Assembly (NCBI GenBank): GCA_009792885.1
Contig: WMCF01000014.1
Span: 16,987,539-17,051,538, forward strand
Source of the DNA: Eremophila alpestris peregrina
Taxonomy: Eukaryota > Chordata > Aves > Passeriformes > Alaudidae
Reading direction: 5' to 3'
DNA length: 64,000 nucleotides
Below the pieces are notes generated by a model that was not told the DNA's origin, did no database searches, and was given only the letters and a program-made list of their open reading frames with translations. Position 1 is the stretch's first letter, and each line of letters begins with the position of its first letter. Shown piece after piece: positions 57,093 to 64,000 of this stretch. Position numbers and translations under genes: made by a program.

Positions 57093-60000
57093 CCTAATAT
57101 AAAACTGAAAGGCAACTTGCTGAAAGAAATTCTTTCTGAGATGAAAGTTGATGGCAGTTGGTTTGAGAGATTAAAATGAGGTAATACAATTTAAAATATT
57201 TATATATCTAAACTTTGCTGCAACAAACTACTTGAGCCTCAAGATGGGACTAGGAAAAAAACTGAAAAAGACAGAACAAACATGGAAAACCTAAATTTTT
57301 AATTTTGTAAAACTTCCACTTCTGAAAATTAATCTTCTTTTTCTGCCTGATAAAATATGTCCAGTTCTGTACCGTAGTACAACACTAGTGTCACCTGGTG
57401 GCTAAATTTACTAGTAGTAATTGATCAAATCCCTATAGAAAAAGGCTATTAAACACTGCAAAATCTCTGATCTAAACAGCTGAATGAATTGTCTAAATTA
57501 ATGAGCAATTTAATGCTAATAACCAAACTGTGATCTCATTATTTATGGTAAGTGGGGCTAGTATCATGGCAGTGGGTTAGGAAACCAGTAACTAAATACT
57601 TTGTTATAGAAAGTAGATAGTTGGCCTCTTCTGGTGATTGACTCTACTGCTTTTGCTTCAAACTAATCTTTCTACTGAATTAAATAAGGTATTTCAGAGG
57701 TAAGAAAATACAGAGGGTAAGAAAACATAGATACAGAGAGCATAGATACACAGAGCATTTTTTAGTGTAAATACTGCAGATTTTGGCTTCCAGTAGCTAA
57801 ACAAACTGAGGATAAAGAAAAAGTAGAAATTAAAGTTTATCAGGGTTTTCAGTTGCTACTAAACCAACTGAACATACTATAGTATACATACATGTTGCTA
57901 TTTTAGTTATAGAAAACAAACTCAAAGAAAGATAGCTTCATTTTGGAACATATTTAGATGTGATAACCCTTAGTCCTTAAACATTTCATAACACGATGTT
58001 GATCCTCAAATTTCAGCATTCTCCACAGATGAGTTTTATCATTGCAGCAGAAGTATATTTTGTTTACTATAGCTTTCAATAGCTTCGTTTTCATAAAATC
58101 CATTTCTTAGATGTATAACAAAGTGGAATAATGAAGTAGATTTTACAACCTCTGGGAAAACTGATACATTCACAGCCATTTTCAGGACAAGGAAAGGATT
58201 GATTTCACTCCTGTAGCCATTAGTATTCTTCTTATTTTTCCTTTGAGCATAATATGAAGCACTTGATGATTATACTGTTTATGACTCCACTCTCTTCACT
58301 TTTCTGAAGAAAATTCATGTGCATCCAAAGAGTTCTCTAATAATGGAAAATCCTGAAGTACTGATGACATAAAATTATCTGTTACTTAGAAACAAGAACT
58401 AAGAAGACTGTGAATAATTAATTCCAATAAGTTCTTCCTTGATATGGCATTTCTCCTAATGTTAGAAAAACAGCACTTGATTCTGCCACACAGGAACTTC
58501 AGTCTTCTGAAAATCAGTCAGAAACATAAGATGGGCAGCAGTTTGAGCTGATCGACTATCAACATTGATTGATATGGGCCTCTGATTATGAAAAACACAT
58601 TAGATCTTTAAAATCCAGTAGTTTACTATACAACTGCAGTTTTCTCTTGCTGGAAGGAATTTTTAGGTAGTGGCTCTGTGAACTTAGAGTGCACTCTGGT
58701 GTTTGACTAATTCCAAGTTTCTGCCAATAGGTGAGAAAACGCATCAGTAGAAAAACTGATGTTTTGGGATTCCATGCTAAAAAAGCAGATCAGATGCTGT
58801 GGACCTCCAACCTCTTGAATTTCTCAATCTGAGATAGATTCAATAATTTTTATGTTTCAGTTCTCTAAAATAAGGGAACTTTACACAAGCTGCAGAATGG
58901 CTATTTTGAGGTCTTTGTGTTCAAAGTTCTTTGAGGCTATATTTTACCATTTTAGTGCTGTTCCTCTGTCCTGCAACACAGCTTCAGAGTAGACTAGGAG
59001 ACGTTTGTTACCCTTCTCTTTTGGATCATCAGCTACATAAGAACTTAAGTACCTGGAGAGAAATATGAACTGTGAAGAAGATAAATACTTACATGCTATT
59101 TAGACATAAGCAGTAACCAAGAAGGAAATTTCAATTGCATGTTATTAATTTGCTTGTGCTCTCTACAATGCATGCAATCAAATGAGTACAAATTCTCTTC
59201 ATAGAAACTACTCCTCTACGGCCTGTGATTTTTTACAGACAGGAGGATGATCAAACAGCTTGTTGTCACATTTTAAAATTTACATTACATCAGATCTTTA
59301 TTCTGTTGATTTAAAATTTTGTTATATGTAAGTTTTACTCAGTTAAGGTAGTTTAAGGTTTATGTGAAAATTTATTCATGATTAAGTTTAGGATTTATTT
59401 ATATCAAGTGTTATCCATATTAAGTTTTATTTAATTTAAAAGTAATCTTCAGTTTTGTTAAAAATACAGTTATCTAATTTGCAAAGTTCAGTTATTTTCT
59501 TAGAAATTACACAGCTTCAACAGAAAAAAAATGATGGAGCATTGAAAAGCACAATTTTGTGGATGCAAGAACAGAAGACTGTGAAAATTTTTGTGAAGAT
59601 TGTGACAATGATTGGTTGTAAGGTGTTTTAATACTTTATCTGAAAGTTATAAGTATATAATGATTTAGAAAGATGTTAAGTTCATAAGATAATTAGTGTT
59701 GATATATTGATTACATTATACAAATTTAGAAGTTTTTATGATAAATATTATTTGTAAAATATTATTAATGTATTTATAGCCATCTTCTCTGTTTATGTGT
59801 TTTAATATCTCATTTTATAATTATCTAAAAGACATATGTAATTTCAAGTTTCCTTTCTCTGTTTTTAATTACCTAAGTATTTCATAATAGTTATTATTAA
59901 AAATCTTGTTTTAAAAAGATATATATTGAAAAGTTACTCTAATTCAAAGCCAGTGGGGGCCTGGCCAGCCTTCCTGACTCTGAATGGAGAGACTGAATCC

Positions 60001-60329
60001 AGAGGTTTTCTGCAGCAAAAAATAAAATATTTGAGTCATTTAGACTTGACAATTTGATCTTATAAATATAACAGCTGAGATGAATTTTGGAGTGAAATTG
60101 GAGATCATGTCCGGAAATGAAATCCATGTTTTCACTGATTCAAAATTTGTCAGCTGTTTGCAGACTCTGGGATGATGATTTAATAATTAATTTAGTGATT
60201 TAGTAATTAATAGACATTTAGTCTCACATGCGTTGTTATTAATAGTCACTGATTGTGATTGTCATTTTAAATATTCTTAATTGTTGTATTAAGAATTTTT
60301 CCCTATTTGTTGTCAAGTCTTTAATAAGA
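57093..60329. other. AT-rich tract without recognised genes
   Basis: 3.2 kb. Strongly AT-rich from 59270 to 60300. The far right (about 59900-60330) may hold decayed pol upstream of the integrase remnant, but I cannot read it. Confidence 0.45.
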
Positions 60330-60650
60330 GTTATGTATTTTTGTCAAAGATACAATGCTTCTGAAAATGGATTTTTCAGAGCCCATTCCATCAATTATCA
60401 AGGACTTCTCAAACAATACATGGGCAAAATCAAGGGAGAATCCTTTGGTTTTGGTCAGAAATGCAGTGTCTGGACAGAAATGAGAGTCCTTTCAAACTAC
60501 TAACTTGGGGCAAGGGCTTTGCTTGTTTCTCCACAGGGTGAAGACAGAAGTGGGTGTTGTCAAGACACGTGAAACCACACCGAGTGCAGACATGAGCAGA
60601 AGCTGACCCCAAAAGCAAAGAAGAGAGCACACAGACAGAACAGACGTGAA
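60330..60650 (+). pseudogene. pol: ERVK-like integrase C-terminal remnant
   Basis: One plus frame reads 'KGFACFSTG' (stop) 'RQKWVLSRHVKPHRVQT', a pattern typical of the integrase C-terminal DNA-binding barrel in betaretrovirus-like pol. It stands upstream of an env TM and an ERVK-type LTR in the same orientation. Stops occur every few dozen codons. Confidence 0.5.
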
Positions 60651-61079
60651 GTCACGATCATCTCTTCATTCAGCATGCAGAAGAATCAAAGACTGAGGGG
60701 TTTTTCTTTCAGGACTTGTGTGTCATTGCATTTTTAGAGAACTTTACAGAGAATGAAATTTTGTATGAAATTCAGGGTTTCTTAGGAGTGGAGCAAACAA
60801 AAGAGAAAAACAATAGATGTCACTCCAAAGTATTTTATCTATTGAAATGTATCTTCTTGGTGTAATTACACTAAGAAGAGAGACAAGTCATTTCACCAAG
60901 TTTCAGCACAATTGCATCAAAGAATTTTTCCATTTGTAGGGACAGAATTTGGCTTGCTATCCCTGCAAAAGTCACAGGTAGTCCATGCAGCATTGGAAGG
61001 TTTTCATTGCTAACATCCAACCTGACATCATCAAAAGAAAAAAAAAAAACAAAAACAACAAAAAAACCCCCACGATTCA
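60651..61079 (+). pseudogene. env: env SU region, essentially unreadable
   Basis: Lies between the integrase remnant and env TM, so it should derive from env SU. Only isolated hydrophobic and Cys-containing runs are visible, and a poly(A)-like tract occurs at 61037-61066. A full SU would be longer, so much is deleted. Confidence 0.35.
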
Positions 61080-61619
61080 AAGTGTGGTGATGATGTTCAC
61101 ACATGGAGCAGGATTCAAAAATTTATGGCTGCAATTTTTCATTATAAGTAGTATCAGTAGTAGCCTTATCTCAATTGGATCACATGGATTGTTGGCAGGG
61201 CAAACACACCTGAGCCATCTCTCTTGCCTTGAATGACATGTTAACAGATGTCAACAGTGCAAGATGAGTGCTGTTCCAAAAATGGAGCCTCAGTTGATAA
61301 TCTTTTGCTAACACATGGGCACAGCTGTCAAGAATTTAAAAGGAATGCTGCATGAACTTGTGCATTCAAAATCAATTCATGAGGACATCAGCCAATTGCA
61401 AGAAAGCATGACAAAACTTAGAAAAGTTACTGAATCTTGGTTGAATTGTGTGTTTGACTTTTTGATCTTTCACCTTTGTGGAAGAATCTTTTGAAAATTT
61501 GTCATTATGTTTTAATAACACTCATGATTCTTTTTATCCTCATGCCTTTTTCAATGCGGCAGGCCATGAACAAAGCCACAAACAAGGTGGTTTTTTTGGG
61601 CAAACAGAAGGAGGAAATA
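61080..61619 (+). pseudogene. env: env TM remnant of the old ERVK-like provirus
   Basis: Plus-strand frames read 'LNDMLTDVNSA', a 'LLLTHGHSCQEF' segment with one Cys, 'ISQLQESMTKLRKV' (heptad-like), then a membrane anchor 'HYVLITLMILFILMPFSM' followed by a basic tail 'QAMNKATNKVVFLGKQKEE'. The end 'cagaaggaggaaata' is purine-rich and runs into the LTR. Multiple frame changes; inactive. Confidence 0.7.
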
Positions 61620-62010
61620 TGGGAAACCAGAGTATCTCTCTGGGTCTCCTGGATGGGCAGGCCCTTGGCCTGTGTTAGAGACAGTGGTGGCTTTTGGTCT
61701 GAGCCCGTGGAAATGACTGCCAGGGCTGTCTGAGGATTTCAAGGTCACGAGAGTTTGATTGGTGTGATTTTTGTTATGTCACTGGGTGAGAAAGTAGGGG
61801 TTTTAGATTTTCTTCTATAGGTAAAATGGGGCCAAGATGGAGGTAGATCAGTGTGACAAAAGCACATTGTTCTGTCTTCCTTTTACCCTTCCTCTTTGCA
61901 AAGGGTGATCATGGATTTTAGTTATTGGTGTTTAGAGAAAAACAATGTTAATGTAGTTTAGAGTGTCAAAGTCCAGGTGCTGTCGTGGGCAGAGAAGATT
62001 CCATCTTTCC
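61620..62010 (+). mobile_element. partial 3' LTR, ERVK-type (family of 4932 and 28725)
   Basis: 'tgggaaaccagagtatctctctgggtctcctggatgggcagg' aligns to the start of the LTRs at 4932 and 28725. Alignment continues to 'gattccatctttcca' near 62010, then stops before the poly(A) region. It has internal deletions relative to those copies. Position after env TM identifies it as the 3' LTR. The break at 62010, where another provirus segment starts, suggests recombination or deletion. Confidence 0.8.
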
Positions 62011-62290
62011 ACCATCAGGTATTAAGAGACTTGCTTGATAAACAAAAAACGGGGGAAGATGGGCTCAGCCCACAAGAAAAGTTCTTTTTAGGAATCCTAG
62101 GACAGGGTTGTGGGAAGGACCAGCAGAATTATTAATATGGGAGAGCCCATATGCTTGTGTCATTATGGGCAAAGGACCCCGATGGATACCAGCAAAACAA
62201 GTTCACCCCTGGCTGGAGAAGGACACTCTGATTCCGAATCTTGCCAATGAGACAGCAACCGGCATAACCTGAGAACGTCAATGACCTCAG
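62011..62290 (+). pseudogene. pol: betaretrovirus-like integrase C-terminus
   Basis: The plus frame reads 'GPAELLIWESPYACVIMGKG' followed by 'PRWIPAKQVHP', the integrase C-terminal barrel signature (an L-I-W...A-C-V...G-P-R-W-I-P pattern). An open stretch before it in another frame ('LLDKQKTGEDGLSPQEKFF') indicates a frame change. It belongs to the provirus whose env follows, not to the LTR on its left. Confidence 0.7.
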
Positions 62291-62561
62291 ATTGTGAACA
62301 AAAAAAGGGAACATAAGGTCAAGGCTTTTGAGTATGGAAAGGAAGTGGTTCTTCCTTGGATCTTAGTTGATAGACTTGAGCAGTGTGAGCTTGCTTCTTG
62401 GATTGGGGTGTTAAGCCTGACCAGTGGGAACAGACTAAGTGTAGTCAGGAGAGGCGAAGGCCTCAAAAGTAACTGGCGCATTTAGTTTGAGTTCTTTCCC
62501 TAATCTCACAGGGGAAGGGTTTTAGCTAAAGATAAGGATATAGAATAGTTTTGAATTAGCA

Positions 62562-63296
62562 ATGCGAGCTTTTGTAGTTTTTCTTTTGCTATTTATGCAA
62601 TGCAGCAACATCCATGGAGCAGGAGAAACTAGCCCGCCAGGATGGCATCAAAATACAAAAATACAAAATATGTGGCTTGCTTGGGCCAATGCTACTGGGA
62701 TGAACTCCTTTTGTTTATCCTTGGCCATGCCTGGAGATCCTTTTCGTACATGTCTAATTGGCATTCCCATAAGTAACTTTACAGGGTTCACAAAATGGGT
62801 TGGAGTCAAAGGAGAGCTATATATAGAAGCAAGTAAATCTGGTGCAGAGAATCATTGGTGCAACATAACTAAAGGTAGAACAAAATTGGACAGGTGCAAA
62901 ACATCGGGAATTAGGCCAAATGGTGAGGGCTTCCAAGCAGGGATGATAGCACGATCATTGAATGAAAGTGGACTAGAGCCTCAGGAACTGGATCTATTAG
63001 GATCAGTGCCTGGAAACTATTGCTGGTTTTTTAATTACTTTGTAGACCCGAAATTAACTAATATGAGCAATGTTCTAGTCCCACGTACCAAAAACAATAG
63101 TGCTATTCTCAATCCCAATTTTCCACGGTATCAGAATCTAACTAAATATTGCAGCAATTGGACTTATCCCAAAAGCGCTGGTGAAAATGCAACTGTGAGA
63201 ATGCTCCCAGTAGGGATCTTTTTGATTTGTGGAGATAGAGCTTGGCCTGCAATCCCGGGAAATGCATTTGGTGGACCTTGTTACTTAGAGAGTTGA
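62562..63296 (+). pseudogene. env: endogenous retroviral env, SU part (244 codons open)
   Basis: ATG at 62562 opens a hydrophobic signal peptide (residues 2-20), followed by a surface-subunit-like region. It contains 'WANATGMNSFCLSLAMPGDP', 'YCWFFNYFVDP' and a C-terminal 'GIFLICGDRAWPAIPGNAFG'. Nine N-x-S/T sequons and about ten Cys fit a secreted, glycosylated envelope subunit. It ends at a TGA at 63294, just before the cleavage region, which continues in another frame. One change near 63285-63297 therefore separates SU from TM. Upstream lies integrase C-terminal sequence, as in retroviral gene order. The SU is short for the family and its receptor is unknown. Confidence 0.82.
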
Positions 63297-63887
63297 CCAT
63301 GTTTGCCCCCAGCATGCGTGATATGCTGAAACAGACAGTTTGGAGAACAAAACATAACAAAAGAGTTAAAAGAGCAATCACGAACCTGGGGCCTGATTGT
63401 AAGGATAATGTGGAGTTTTGGGACAGACCAGCCCGAATAGTAGCATCAATTCTTGCTCCTGGTATTGCTGCAGCTCAAGCTTTACCTATGTTTAATAAGT
63501 TAAGATATTGGACAGCTAAGCAATTAAATATCATTTCAGCTATTGCAAATCAGATGCTCATTGATGTAGATGGTATCATCCATTCACAGGAAACTCAAAC
63601 AACTGCAAGACAACATGAAGCTGACTGTTAGTGATTGGGGTTTGAATGAATGGTTTGAGGGATGGAGAATCGCTGGATGGTTTAAAGATATTGCAAAGAG
63701 AGCACTGTTATTGTTGTTACTTATTATCTTCTTGCTTTGTATTATTCCATGCATTATAAGGTTGGTGACTCATCTGATGGAGAAAGCAGTGAAGAGAGTT
63801 TGGCAGGTGCAAGAAAAAGAAGGAGGAATTGTAGCAATGTATTTGCAGGAGTTAAACCATTCTCTGTACCATCCAAACTCCCTGTGA
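63284..63887 (+). pseudogene. env: endogenous retroviral env, TM part (two frames)
   Basis: First piece (frame of 63242-63631): a basic furin-type motif R-V-K-R at 63362-63373, then a fusion-peptide-like run 'ARIVASILAPGIAAAQALPM', and a helix 'QLNIISAIANQMLIDVDG'. It stops at 63629. Second piece (frame of 63570-63887, the same frame as SU): 'WGLNEWFEGWRIAGWFKDI', anchor 'LLLLLLIIFLLCIIPCII', and a cytoplasmic tail ending in a stop at 63885. The CX6CC-type disulphide region expected between them is not visible and seems deleted around 63590-63630. The 3' LTR is beyond the window. Confidence 0.8.
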
Positions 63888-64000
63888 TGTTATCTGAACA
63901 CCTGCAGTTTTGTTACTCAAGCCTCAGGAATCCATCAAGGCTGCTGAGAGAAAAACAGGCCTAAAATAAGACTGAGAGGCTTGGGAAACTGACCATCGAG
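63888..64000 (+). other. 3' untranslated part of the env-bearing provirus
   Basis: Sequence after the TM stop; it has not reached a polypurine tract or LTR when the window ends. Confidence 0.5.

Noticed and set aside
1..64000. CRISPR arrays, operons, ribosome binding sites, prokaryotic terminators
   Set aside because: No spaced direct-repeat array and no prokaryotic gene structure; the sequence is vertebrate.

Overview
The window looks like repeat-rich avian genomic DNA. The evidence is several CR1 non-LTR retrotransposons with the typical bird 3' tail (ATTCTRTG repeats), bird-type ERVL LTRs and pol genes, and many solo LTRs of ERV1-like, ERVK-like and alpharetrovirus-like type. I recognise no host protein-coding exon, tRNA, rRNA or CRISPR array. 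The density and nesting of LTR elements would suit a female-specific (W) chromosome or another low-recombination region, but that is inference; nothing here proves chromosome identity. Nearly all readable coding sequence is decayed transposable-element or endogenous-retrovirus sequence.

Layout. 0.3-3.2 kb: ERVL LTR fragment, CR1 tail, a probable LTR. 3.2-8.7 kb: a minus-strand gammaretrovirus-like (ERV1) provirus with 3' LTR, polypurine tract, integrase, RNase H, RT, protease and capsid/nucleocapsid. It has no env and is interrupted by a solo ERVK-type LTR with a perfect 6-bp target duplication. 8.8-10.8 kb: GC-rich, LTR-like DNA. 11.8-13.2 kb: an alpharetrovirus-like LTR and a very short plus-strand LTR with a polypurine tract. 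14.1-17.3 kb: CR1 fragment and the 3' half of a plus-strand ERVL carrying a nested LTR. 17.6-21.0 kb: a pile of mostly minus-strand LTRs. 21.6-44.9 kb: mainly single-copy AT-rich DNA with isolated LTRs (24.6, 28.7, 35.5, 39.4, 40.7 and 42.0 kb) and CR1 tails. 45.0-48.1 kb: a long 5'-truncated CR1 with an ORF1 esterase remnant and most of ORF2. 48.7-56.5 kb: a minus-strand ERVL provirus with three younger LTRs nested in it. 56.6-60.3 kb: CR1 tails and AT-rich DNA. 60.3-64 kb: the 3' end of an old plus-strand ERVK-like provirus (integrase, env TM, partial LTR), abutting a second provirus segment with an integrase end and a comparatively well-preserved env broken by two frame changes; it runs off the window.

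How the pieces relate. The LTRs at 4.9, 28.7 and 61.6 kb are one family. Those at 3.2, 17.6 and 54.9 kb are a second family, bounded by TGATGCC/GGCATCA or a close variant. Those at 0.3, 16.8, 18.3, 48.7 and 56.4 kb are ERVL. The nesting orders events: the ERV1 provirus and the 48.7-56.5 kb ERVL are older than the ERVK-type and ERV1 solo LTRs inside them. The less explained items are a 150-codon hydrophobic ORF at the 5' end of the 48.7-kb ERVL, an unassigned plus-strand ORF next to the 227-bp LTR at 13 kb, and LTR-like elements whose promoter-like and poly(A) signals lie about 0.6-1.3 kb apart around a GC-rich core.
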